Source: Rikenellaceae bacterium (GTDB taxonomy: Bacteria; Bacteroidota; Bacteroidia; Bacteroidales; UBA932). From it: a stretch of 8,633 bases of DNA. Below, piece by piece: positions 1 through 6,367 of the stretch (position 1 is the first letter of the stretch; every line of letters begins with the position of its first letter). The notes beneath the pieces were generated by a model, which worked only from the letters and a program-made list of their open reading frames with translations, searched no databases and was not told where the DNA came from. The DNA is taken from assembly GCA_900767375.1 (NCBI GenBank), contig CAAFYX010000097.1, forward strand, positions 1-8,633, written 5' to 3'. Position numbers and translations under genes: made by a program.

Positions 1-649
1 ACGCAGGCTTCCTGCTGTAGCAGAAACAGAGGTGCCCCCGGTCCCTGTACAGCGCCCCGCCGGGATATGCAGGATTCTCGGACATGCGTCCCAGGACCTT
101 GCCCTCCCTCCTGGACAGCATCTCAGTTCCGTTCTTTCTCAGCGTGAACCCGTCCCCACCCCTGTCTGCTCCCAGAGTGTAGACGTCCTTCCCTTCCACC
201 AGCAGCCCGCACAGCATCTCGCGCCCATAATACGAGAAAAGGATATCACCGTCCATACCTATAATGGTTTTGTCCGTGCCGGCATACTCGGTATACAGGT
301 GTCCTCCGATCAGATGGTGCATGTCCGGATCGAGACTTATGCCGTTCCCGGACCCGGCCTTCAGGGAAAGCACGGGCTCGCCGTTCCTGAGAAGGACCAG
401 ATATCCGTCCGCCTTCTTGTAAAGCGTATCGCTCCTCCAGTCATACCCATCCTTGAACACCACCCCGGAGACCAGTATCGTAGTGTCCTTCCGGGCCGAA
501 GGGCCACCTCCACCATCATCGACAGGCTGCCCCCATCCTCCATATCCCAGCGCACTGTACTTGGACCTTCCGTCCGTGACCTTGTCACATCCGCAGAATG
601 ACGCCACCACCACAATGGCAAGCGCCAGCATAGTCATTCCCTTCCTCAT
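1..649 (-). CDS. Putative lipoprotein, beta-propeller-like repeats, C-terminus cut off by window edge
   Basis: An open frame of 216 codons runs leftward from the ATG at 649-647 with no stop before the edge, so the 3' end is missing. The start gives a short basic N-terminus (MRKG), a hydrophobic stretch (about residues 5-18) and a likely lipobox ending at Cys21 (SFCGC), so an envelope lipoprotein is expected. Residues 35-50 are rich in Gly and Asp. From about residue 75 onward there are repeating units that include LLRNGEPVLSL, GDILFSYYGREM, and VYTLG followed about 10 residues later by LRKNGTEML. These resemble the 'VYVAG...LWKNG' repeats of Bacteroidales beta-propeller-like lipoproteins; that assignment is inference. 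Its ATG overlaps the comM stop as ATGA, implying co-transcription and translational coupling. It uses AGG and CGG for Arg, like comM. Function unknown. Confidence 0.75.
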   Translation of the reverse strand, partial: MRKGMTMLALAIVVVASFCGCDKVTDGRSKYSALGYGGWGQPVDDGGGGPSARKDTTILVSGVVFKDGYDWRSDTLYKKADGYLVLLRNGEPVLSLKAGSGNGISLDPDMHHLIGGHLYTEYAGTDKTIIGMDGDILFSYYGREMLCGLLVEGKDVYTLGADRGGDGFTLRKNGTEMLSRREGKVLGRMSENPAYPGGALYRDRGHLCFCYSRKPA

Positions 650-2208
650 AGCTGAACCCTGTCCAAAAACCTGTATCCCGCCGCCTCTATGATATGGCCC
701 GCCATGATATCGTCCGACCCGTCCAGGTCGGCTATAGTCCTGGCCACCTTGATTATCCGGTACAGCGCCCTCATGGACAGCTGCATCCTGGACATGATCT
801 TCTCCAGCGCCTCCCTGCACTGATTGGACAACGGGCAGTACTTCTCGATCATCTTGTTGTTCATCTCGGCATTGGTGAATATTTCTTCATTGGCGAAGCG
901 CTGTTTCTGCATTATCCTGGCCTTGAGCACCCTCTCCGCCACAGCAGAGCTGGGCTCTCCCCTGCGCCTCTCAAGCATCCGCTGCGAGTCTACCGGCCTC
1001 ACCGTGATATGGAGGTCTATCCGGTCCAGGATAGGACCGGACAGCCTTGAAAGGTAGGCTGAACGCTGTGACGGGGTGCAGGTACACCTGTCCCCGTCGC
1101 CATAATAGCCGCAAGGGCAGGGATTGGAAGCGGCCACCAGCATGAACGATGCCGGATACTGCACCTTCGTCTTCAGCCTCGATACGGTGACTGTTCTGTC
1201 CTCCAGAGGCCCCCGGAGAGCCTCTATGACACTCTTCGGCATGAGATTGAACTCATCAAGGAAAAGGACTCCCCCATGCGCCAGAGTGATCTCCCCGGGG
1301 ATGATGTTGTCACCGGCCCCTCCACCGATTATGGCCGGGAGCGAGGCGCTGTAATGAGGGGTGCGGAAAGGCCTTACCCTGATCAGCCCGCTCCCGGTGC
1401 CGTTCTTCCCAGCGATAGAATATATCTTACTCGTCACGATGGCCTCCTCCTGCGTCATCGGCGGCAATATCCCCGCCATGGCCTTTGCCAACGAGCTCTT
1501 GCCGCTCCCCGGAGGGCCCATCAGAATAAGGTTGTGCGCTCCCGCGGCCGCGATTTCCACGCCCCTCTTGGCCCCTTCCTGGCCAATGATATCGGCAAAG
1601 TCCATAACCGCCTGCTCCCCTCCTGGTCGGGCCCTCTGCCTGGCGCGCTGCTCCTTCTTCCAGCAACGCGTGTTCCAGACCAGAAGGTCGGAGCAGTCCT
1701 CCACCCCTTCCAGGATCCTGAGGACATCCTGTACAGTCTCAACCCCATAAACCTGAGTCTCCCTGAAATCGACCGCCTCCATCGCAGAATGCAGAGGGAG
1801 TATGCACCCTTTCTTCCCGCTGGACTGAGCAAGGTCCGCCACCGGAAGGGCTCCCGGGATATCACGAACGGCACCGTCCAGCCCCAGTTCCCCCATTATC
1901 AGATATTTCTCCATATCCCTGAACTCGCGCTGGCCCGATGCGGCGATTATCCCCACCGCTATAGGCAGATCATAGCCGCTTCCGCTTTTGTGAAGGTCTG
2001 CAGGAGCAAGGTTGATGACTATCTTCTTCCCGGGAATCCGGAATCCCAGCGCCTGCAGCGCAGTGATGGTCCTGAGAAGACTCTCCTTGACAGCTATGTC
2101 GGCCAGACCGACCATATGGATACCAATGCCCTGGACAATGTCAACCTCCACAGTCACAGGGACCGCATCGATCCCGATGCATTTCGCGCACAATACATTT
2201 ACGAGCAT
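646..2208 (-). CDS. comM: ComM/YifB-family AAA+ ATPase (Mg-chelatase-like)
   Basis: A 520-residue protein, close to the usual length of about 500-510 for YifB/ComM. The N-terminal Lon-protease-like domain spans about residues 20-170 (GLADIAVKES at 34-43, NLAPADLHKSGSGYDLPIA at 66-84). A ChlI-type AAA+ core follows, with Walker A GPPGSGKS at 231-238, Walker B GVLFLDEF at 313-320, a four-cysteine patch NPCPCGYYGDGDRCTC at 362-377 and LDRID at 394-398 carrying an arginine-finger candidate. The C-terminal domain (about 425-515) is the Mg-chelatase subunit type. In studied bacteria ComM is a hexameric helicase that promotes branch migration during natural transformation; its role here is inferred from family. 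The start at 2208 is chosen because family homology begins with MLVNVLCAKCIGIDA; the frame stays open upstream to 2523, but that stretch is not family-like and runs into the divergent gene. The stop overlaps the lipoprotein ATG. Confidence 0.95.
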   Translation of the reverse strand: MLVNVLCAKCIGIDAVPVTVEVDIVQGIGIHMVGLADIAVKESLLRTITALQALGFRIPGKKIVINLAPADLHKSGSGYDLPIAVGIIAASGQREFRDMEKYLIMGELGLDGAVRDIPGALPVADLAQSSGKKGCILPLHSAMEAVDFRETQVYGVETVQDVLRILEGVEDCSDLLVWNTRCWKKEQRARQRARPGGEQAVMDFADIIGQEGAKRGVEIAAAGAHNLILMGPPGSGKSSLAKAMAGILPPMTQEEAIVTSKIYSIAGKNGTGSGLIRVRPFRTPHYSASLPAIIGGGAGDNIIPGEITLAHGGVLFLDEFNLMPKSVIEALRGPLEDRTVTVSRLKTKVQYPASFMLVAASNPCPCGYYGDGDRCTCTPSQRSAYLSRLSGPILDRIDLHITVRPVDSQRMLERRRGEPSSAVAERVLKARIMQKQRFANEEIFTNAEMNNKMIEKYCPLSNQCREALEKIMSRMQLSMRALYRIIKVARTIADLDGSDDIMAGHIIEAAGYRFLDRVQL

Positions 2209-2280
2209 AGTTTTTTTCGCAAAAATGCCCGATAAAAAGATAAAAAACTGACAAAAACATATAATAGTGGCGAAATCCTC

Positions 2281-2290
2281 CCATATATGG
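2281..2290. repeat. Perfect palindrome CCATATATGG in the divergent intergenic region
   Basis: CCATATATGG is its own reverse complement and lies between the divergent comM and the rightward secreted-protein gene. A second perfect palindrome, GGGCGCCC, sits nearby at 2301-2308, and the 8-mer ATAATAGT occurs at 2261-2268 and 2319-2326. Such symmetry can mark an operator, but elements this short also arise by chance. No regulator is encoded in the window. Confidence 0.25.
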
Positions 2291-2386
2291 CTAAACTTGA
2301 GGGCGCCCGGTCTGTCAAATAATAGTATTTTTATGACCACTTGCGAGAAAAAGAGGAAAATTTCGTAGAATTTGCCGATTTGTCCG

Positions 2387-2394
2387 TATTTTTG
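2387..2394 (+). promoter_or_regulatory. Bacteroidota -7 promoter element TATTTTTG for the secreted-protein operon
   Basis: TATTTTTG fits the Bacteroidota -7 consensus TAnnTTTG exactly and ends 37 bases before the ATG at 2432. This predicts a short AT-rich leader of roughly 30 bases without a Shine-Dalgarno, normal for this phylum. The -33 element is less clear: TTTG at 2371-2374 is too close, and TTTC at 2361-2364 has about the right spacing but is not a full match. Confidence 0.6.
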
Positions 2395-2431
2395 TGTTAA
2401 ATGAATATCATTAACTACTAATATCACTTTT

Positions 2432-3232
2432 ATGAAAACCAAACTTCTTGTGCGCATCGCGCTCCTCTCAACGGCTGCTTTGCTCGTCTGTGCAAACGCT
2501 TCCGCCCAGAAAAAGAACAACAAAAAGATCGACGTTGCAGAAGCCCTTTCTGGCTATTTCACACCTGCAACCGACGAAGTAGCGACTCCTGACGCAAAGG
2601 GCTTCATCAGAAGATGGCTTCTCCTCGAGCCTATCAGCAAGCCGAACCGCTCGAACACTGTATTCGTGGACAGCTACCTCAGAGAAGTTTTCGCAAAGGA
2701 GCCTTACGAGGGATTCTTCACAACCCTTCCTAAGGACGGACAGAAAGTCAAGGTCATGGTAGAGAAGCAGGCACCTGTGGATCTCTCAGCAGGAAGACCT
2801 ATGATGGGCTTCGGCATGCCTGAGCCTGCACCTGTCATCGAAAAGGCCACCCTCAAGTGGTACGCCCTCGACAGCAAGCTCTTCAACGTGAAGCTTTTCC
2901 GCTTCGCCACAGGACTTGACAACGAAAGATACGGCGCCATCTTTGAGGCTTACACAGTCATCGAGTGTGAAGAGGACATCCCGAACGTAAGACTTGCAGT
3001 CGGCTCCAACTCCGCTTCAATGTGGTGGATCGACGGCGAAGAGGCCATCATCCTCTCAGGCGACAGACGTATGGTCGCTGACGACTGCGTTTCAAAGCGT
3101 CTCACCCTCAAGAAGGGCAGAAACATCATCAGAGGTTCCGTCATCAACGGCCCTGGTATGAGTGACTTCTGCGTACGCTTCATCGACGAGCAGGGCAACC
3201 CTGTCACCAACTTCACTGTCAGCTGCAAGTAA
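2432..3232 (+). CDS. Secreted protein of unknown function, beta-sandwich (carbohydrate-binding-like) features
   Basis: A 266-residue protein with a type I signal peptide (basic MKTK, hydrophobic to about residue 21, likely cleavage after ANASA at 25). No family is recognised with certainty. Two features recall PA14/NPCBM-like beta-sandwich accessory domains of glycan-active proteins: an early FIRRWLLLEPI (58-68), similar to the 'W.v.GPF' opening, and a late block WWIDGEEAIILSG (198-210), LTLKKGRNIIRG (225-236) and FCVRFIDEQGNPV (246-258), similar to the 'WxNG ... LKKGxN ... R..D..G.P' pattern. A Met/Pro/Gly-rich segment lies at about 121-134. It is the first gene after the promoter and is followed after 21 bases by the arabinanase-like gene, so co-transcription is likely. 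Codon choice is strongly biased (GAC, ATC, CTC; Arg only as AGA/CGC/CGT), suggesting high expression. A binding or scaffold role is inference. Confidence 0.85.
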   Translation: MKTKLLVRIALLSTAALLVCANASAQKKNNKKIDVAEALSGYFTPATDEVATPDAKGFIRRWLLLEPISKPNRSNTVFVDSYLREVFAKEPYEGFFTTLPKDGQKVKVMVEKQAPVDLSAGRPMMGFGMPEPAPVIEKATLKWYALDSKLFNVKLFRFATGLDNERYGAIFEAYTVIECEEDIPNVRLAVGSNSASMWWIDGEEAIILSGDRRMVADDCVSKRLTLKKGRNIIRGSVINGPGMSDFCVRFIDEQGNPVTNFTVSCK

Positions 3233-3253
3233 AACCTCTAAACGACATTCATC

Positions 3254-4720
3254 ATGAAATCAAGAATAGCAATGCTGGGCACCATCGCCCTCCTTTCAGT
3301 TTTCGCATCCAAGACCGCTGAAGCACAGGTCGGTCATCCATTCATCCACGACCCGTCCACCATCGTATTCTGCGACGGCAAGTATTATACATTCGGCACC
3401 GGTGGCGGCGGCCTCATCTCCGAGGACGGCTGGCACTGGGAGAGCGGCGCAGTACGCCCTGGCGGCGGCGCAGCACCTGACGCAATGAAGCTCGGCGACA
3501 GATATCTCGTAGGCTACAGCACCACAGGCGGTGGTCTCGGCGGCGGTCACGCAGGCACAGTGGTCACCATGTGGAACAAGACCCTCGACCCTAACTCCCC
3601 TGACTTCGCATTCACTGATGCAGTGAAGGTCGCTGAATCCCTCGTGGACGAGGACTGCGACGCCATCGACGTAGGCTTCCTCCTCGACCCTACCACCGGA
3701 CGCCTCTGGGCTACCTACGGAACCTACTTCGGATTCATCCGCCAGGTCGAGCTCGACCCTGAGACCGGATTCCGCAAGGAAGGCAACGAAGCTATCGACG
3801 TAGCCATCGACTGTGAAGCATCCGTAATGATGTACAACAACGGCTGGTACTACCTCCTCGGAACACACGGCACCTGCTGCGACGGTGTCAACTCCACCTA
3901 CAACATCGTCTGCGGACGCTCACGCAGCGTCAACGGACCATTCATCGACAACGTAGGCAGAACCATGATCGAAGGCGGCGGCAAGATGGTTGCCAATGCT
4001 GAAGGCCGCTGCGTAGGCGCAGGCCACTTCGGAAGATTCGTTGAGGAAGAAGGCGTTGAGAAGGCATCCTTCCACTGGGAGGCCGACCTCGACCAGAGCG
4101 GCAGAAGCACCCTCGCCATCAGACCTCTTCTCTGGGTCAATGACTGGCCGGTAGCAGGCGAACTCTTCAAGGAGGGCGTCTATGAGATCGAGTCTGTAAG
4201 AAGAGGCTACGCTCTCGAGCTCGCAGTTGATTTCGTAAGAGCACAGGGCGGCATGAGAGGCTTCGGCTTCGGCAGAGGAAACGACCAGCCTAACGTCGTC
4301 CTCGAGGACCAGAAGCTCGAGGATGTCATCGGCACCTGGCCGGAAGGCAAGACCGCAATCCGCATCGGCGACTACATGAACCGTCCTCACCAGAAGTGGG
4401 CTTTTGAAGCAGTCCCTGAGGCCGGCGGTTATCTCGGAGGCCCTTACTTCAAGATCACCATCGAAGGCACCAACCGCGCACTCACCGCTACTGCAGACGC
4501 AGAGGTGGAAAGCGCTGAATACACCGGCGACGACGCTCAGCTCTGGAGAATCGACCAGCTCACCGACGGCACCTACAGAATCATGCCTAAGGCAGTTCCT
4601 GGACACGAGGAGGCTCTCTGCCTCATCTCCGCAGGCGACAGCACCCCTTCACTTGCCAAGTTCGACTTCCACAGCGACAACTGCAAGTGGATGTTCAAGC
4701 ACTTCCAGGCTCTCAAATAA
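3254..4720 (+). CDS. Secreted GH43 endo-1,5-alpha-L-arabinanase-like enzyme with C-terminal beta-trefoil-like region
   Basis: A 488-residue protein with a signal peptide (about 1-25, ending TAEAQ). Residues about 30-305 match the five-bladed propeller of GH43 arabinanases. The expected catalytic residues are present: base Asp33 in HDPS, Asp139 in DAIDV (usually AIDP) and acid Glu188 in CEAS. Supporting signatures are LWATYGTYFGFI (151-162), CCDGVNSTYNIVCGRS (208-223), GAGHFG (255-260, the usual GPGHN site) and LAIRPLLWVNDWPV (287-300). From about 307 to the end, ALEL, HQKW (379-382), AQLW (428-431) and CKWMF (477-481) suggest a ricin-B/beta-trefoil-like carbohydrate-binding region. The family cleaves internal alpha-1,5 bonds of arabinan; substrate here is inferred. 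Codon bias is strong, like the gene before it. A hairpin terminator follows 18 bases after the stop. Confidence 0.88.
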   Translation: MKSRIAMLGTIALLSVFASKTAEAQVGHPFIHDPSTIVFCDGKYYTFGTGGGGLISEDGWHWESGAVRPGGGAAPDAMKLGDRYLVGYSTTGGGLGGGHAGTVVTMWNKTLDPNSPDFAFTDAVKVAESLVDEDCDAIDVGFLLDPTTGRLWATYGTYFGFIRQVELDPETGFRKEGNEAIDVAIDCEASVMMYNNGWYYLLGTHGTCCDGVNSTYNIVCGRSRSVNGPFIDNVGRTMIEGGGKMVANAEGRCVGAGHFGRFVEEEGVEKASFHWEADLDQSGRSTLAIRPLLWVNDWPVAGELFKEGVYEIESVRRGYALELAVDFVRAQGGMRGFGFGRGNDQPNVVLEDQKLEDVIGTWPEGKTAIRIGDYMNRPHQKWAFEAVPEAGGYLGGPYFKITIEGTNRALTATADAEVESAEYTGDDAQLWRIDQLTDGTYRIMPKAVPGHEEALCLISAGDSTPSLAKFDFHSDNCKWMFKHFQALK

Positions 4721-4738
4721 TTCCAGCCGGAAAACACT

Positions 4739-4777
4739 AAAAAAGAAAGGAAACCGTCACGGCTTCCTTTCTTTTTT
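4739..4777 (+). terminator. Strong intrinsic terminator hairpin after the arabinanase-like gene
   Basis: The arm AAAAAAGAAAGGAA (4739-4752) pairs perfectly with TTCCTTTCTTTTTT (4764-4777). Inside are one A/C mismatch, three more G-C pairs (CCG/CGG) and a TCA loop. The right arm ends in six T, giving a classic Rho-independent terminator; the A-run on the left could make it work on the other strand too. It sits between two genes that otherwise look like one functional cluster. Confidence 0.85.
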
Positions 4778-4778
4778 G

Positions 4779-4786
4779 TAAATTTA
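4779..4786 (+). promoter_or_regulatory. Possible -7 element TAAATTTA upstream of the hydrolase gene
   Basis: TAAATTTA differs from the TAnnTTTG consensus only in the last base. It lies immediately after the terminator, 30 bases before the ATG at 4817. No convincing -33 TTTG is found at the right distance, because that position falls inside the hairpin. If real, it gives the hydrolase and Dabb genes their own transcription start. Confidence 0.3.
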
Positions 4787-4816
4787 CACCATCATCGACC
4801 ATAAACAGCACTTAAT

Positions 4817-5890
4817 ATGAAAACCAACAGAATCATTGCCCTCGCGGCATCCATCCTCACCGCCTGCTGCATCTGCCAGGCACAGACCGAGAAGTCACAG
4901 ACCATAGAGAACGGCGGAACAGGCCCTTACAAGTCTGTCGCAGTGGGAGACGCCAGCCTTCCTACCCATATGATCTACAGGCCGGCCAACCTCGAGTACT
5001 ATGTCTCCGAGAACGGAAAGATACCTGTACTCCTCTATGCCAACGGCGCCTGCGCCAACAACAGCCTTGAGATGAGCCGCCTTCTGAGCGAAGTCGCCTC
5101 ATACGGATATCTCGTAATCGCCATCGGACCTTATGACGAGTTCCCTGATGAAAAGTTCTACAACCAGTGGAAGGGCGTTGTCCGCGGATGGTATCCGGAG
5201 ACCAAGAAGGTAGCGATGATGGGCAACGGCGAACTCCTGACCCCATACACCGCCGAGGAGCTCGCTGCCCAGGCAGCCGAGCAGGAAGCAGCCCGCCAGG
5301 CCGCTGCAAAGGCCGCAAAGAAGAAGTCCAGGAAGAACGCCGCACCGGCACCGGAGCCGTTCCACACATACGCAAAACAGCTTCTCGAAGCAATGGACTG
5401 GATCACCGACCAGAATGCCGACGCCCGGAGCGAGTACTACCATATGATCGACCTCGACAAGGTCGCAGCCATGGGCCAGTCCTGCGGCGGAGCCCAGGTC
5501 CTCGCTGTCGCCCACGACCCTAGGATCAAGACCTGCCTCATCTTCAACTCAGGAATCGGTGAAATGTCCATGAGCGGTGCATCCAAGGAGTGCCTGGCCA
5601 ATCTCCACACCCCTATGCTCTACCTCAACGGCGGTACCGCCGACGTCGCCTACCCTAACGCCATCGGCGACTACGGCCGCATCGAGAGCCTCCCGGTAGT
5701 CAAGATCACCACCCTCGACGGCCACCACGGCACCTACTATGAAGCCCACGCCGGCCTCTACGCAGTCGTCTGCCGCACCTGGCTCGACTGGATGCTCAAG
5801 GGCAATGTCGGCTCCTCAGCCCTCTTCCTCAACGACGAGTACGAGGCCCTCGCCTTCCCTGAGTGGTCCTTCGAGAGAAAGAACTGGTAA
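4817..5890 (+). CDS. Secreted alpha/beta hydrolase, putative esterase, with Ala/Lys-rich insertion
   Basis: A 357-residue protein with an N-terminal export signal (MKTNR, hydrophobic to about 20, cleavage probably after CICQA). The fold is the chlorophyllase/PETase-like alpha/beta hydrolase type: the IPVLLYANGACANN strand and oxyanion region (69-82), the SYGYLVIAIGP strand (95-105), nucleophile Ser222 in GQSCGG (220-225), an acid candidate Asp276 after YLNGGTA, and His303/His304 in DGHHGTYYE (301-309). Residues about 145-182 form an Ala/Glu/Lys-rich, probably helical insertion (AAQAAEQEAARQAAAKAAKK) that separates the core strands and may act as a lid. It follows the terminator after the arabinanase-like gene, and the Dabb lipoprotein starts 2 bases after its stop. 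An ester-removing role on pectic side chains (acetyl or feruloyl) is inference from context; a peptidase or lipase-like activity is not excluded. Confidence 0.85.
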   Translation: MKTNRIIALAASILTACCICQAQTEKSQTIENGGTGPYKSVAVGDASLPTHMIYRPANLEYYVSENGKIPVLLYANGACANNSLEMSRLLSEVASYGYLVIAIGPYDEFPDEKFYNQWKGVVRGWYPETKKVAMMGNGELLTPYTAEELAAQAAEQEAARQAAAKAAKKKSRKNAAPAPEPFHTYAKQLLEAMDWITDQNADARSEYYHMIDLDKVAAMGQSCGGAQVLAVAHDPRIKTCLIFNSGIGEMSMSGASKECLANLHTPMLYLNGGTADVAYPNAIGDYGRIESLPVVKITTLDGHHGTYYEAHAGLYAVVCRTWLDWMLKGNVGSSALFLNDEYEALAFPEWSFERKNW

Positions 5891-5892
5891 TC

Positions 5893-6309
5893 ATGAAGAA
5901 ATATATAAACACCCTGATGCTGCTGGCAGTCCTGCTGTCAGCAGCATCCATATTCAGCTCCTGCACGAAGGAGCAGGAAAAAGACACACCCGTCATTGAG
6001 GAAGGGTATGTCAGGCACGTAATTCTCTGGACGCTGTCAGAAGAGCTGGGCCCCGAAGAGAAGCTTGACGTCATCAGCTATGCAAAATCCTCGATGGAGG
6101 TATTCGAGAAGGACATACCTGACCTGGTGAAGGCCGAGGTCATCTTTGAAAAACGCCTCGACTCCTCCAACTGCGACTTTATGTTCGATATGTATTTCAC
6201 GAGCCGCAAGGCTCTGGAGGAATTCTCGATCAACCCCGACCACCTCGCCGTCGTCGCCAAGCTCAAGCCTTTCATCGCCGGCCGTACCTGCCTCGATGTC
6301 ATGCTTTAG
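5893..6309 (+). CDS. Small lipoprotein with Dabb (stress-responsive alpha-beta barrel) domain
   Basis: A 138-residue protein. The start at 5893 is preferred over the in-frame ATG at 5863, because 5893 gives a proper lipoprotein signal (MKKYINTLMLLAVLLSA) with lipobox FSSC and acylated Cys24, and it lies 2 bases after the hydrolase stop instead of overlapping it. Residues about 39-136 fit the Dabb family: YVRHVILWTL (39-48), a helix with repeated Lys/Glu, CDFMFDMYFTSRKALEEF (94-111) and NPDHLAVV (114-121), ending RTCLDVML. The family forms dimeric ferredoxin-like barrels; many members have no known reaction, some act in stress response or as cyclases. Cysteines remain at positions 94 and 133. 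Being a lipoprotein places it in the envelope, which is unusual for Dabb domains. Function here is unknown. Confidence 0.82.
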   Translation: MKKYINTLMLLAVLLSAASIFSSCTKEQEKDTPVIEEGYVRHVILWTLSEELGPEEKLDVISYAKSSMEVFEKDIPDLVKAEVIFEKRLDSSNCDFMFDMYFTSRKALEEFSINPDHLAVVAKLKPFIAGRTCLDVML

Positions 6310-6313
6310 AGTT

Positions 6314-6343
6314 TTTGATTTTAGATAATTGTTGCTATCTTGA
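6314..6343 (+). promoter_or_regulatory. Probable promoter for the thioredoxin lipoprotein and ZIP genes
   Basis: TTTG at 6314-6317 (-33) and TATCTTGA at 6336-6343 (-7; consensus TAnnTTTG, imperfect) are 18 bases apart, close to the usual Bacteroidota spacing. The ATG at 6368 follows 24 bases later. This suggests that the two downstream genes form their own transcription unit. No hairpin terminator is visible between the Dabb stop and this site, so read-through is also possible. Confidence 0.5.
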
Positions 6344-6367
6344 TGACTAAATGTTTCTTGAACTGAT

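Noticed and set aside
361..621. 86-codon minus-strand frame near the left edge
   Set aside because: It is out of frame with the longer lipoprotein frame that starts at 649, has a lipobox and stays open to the edge.
1276..2235. 319-codon plus-strand frame opposite comM
   Set aside because: It is antisense to a well-supported AAA+ ATPase and its translation shows no domain, signal or composition typical of a real protein.
2209..2523. N-terminal extension of comM by 105 codons
   Set aside because: The frame stays open upstream, but the extra residues are AT-rich intergenic translation and overlap the divergent gene's promoter and signal peptide; ComM homology begins at the ATG at 2208.
3296..4606. 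Two long minus-strand frames (190 and 228 codons) opposite the arabinanase-like gene
   Set aside because: They arise from the strong codon bias of the sense gene, have Ala/Val/Glu-heavy composition and no recognisable motif or promoter.
5863..5892. Earlier in-frame ATG for the Dabb lipoprotein
   Set aside because: It would add ten charged or hydrophobic residues before the lipoprotein signal and overlap the hydrolase gene; the start at 5893 gives a normal signal peptide.
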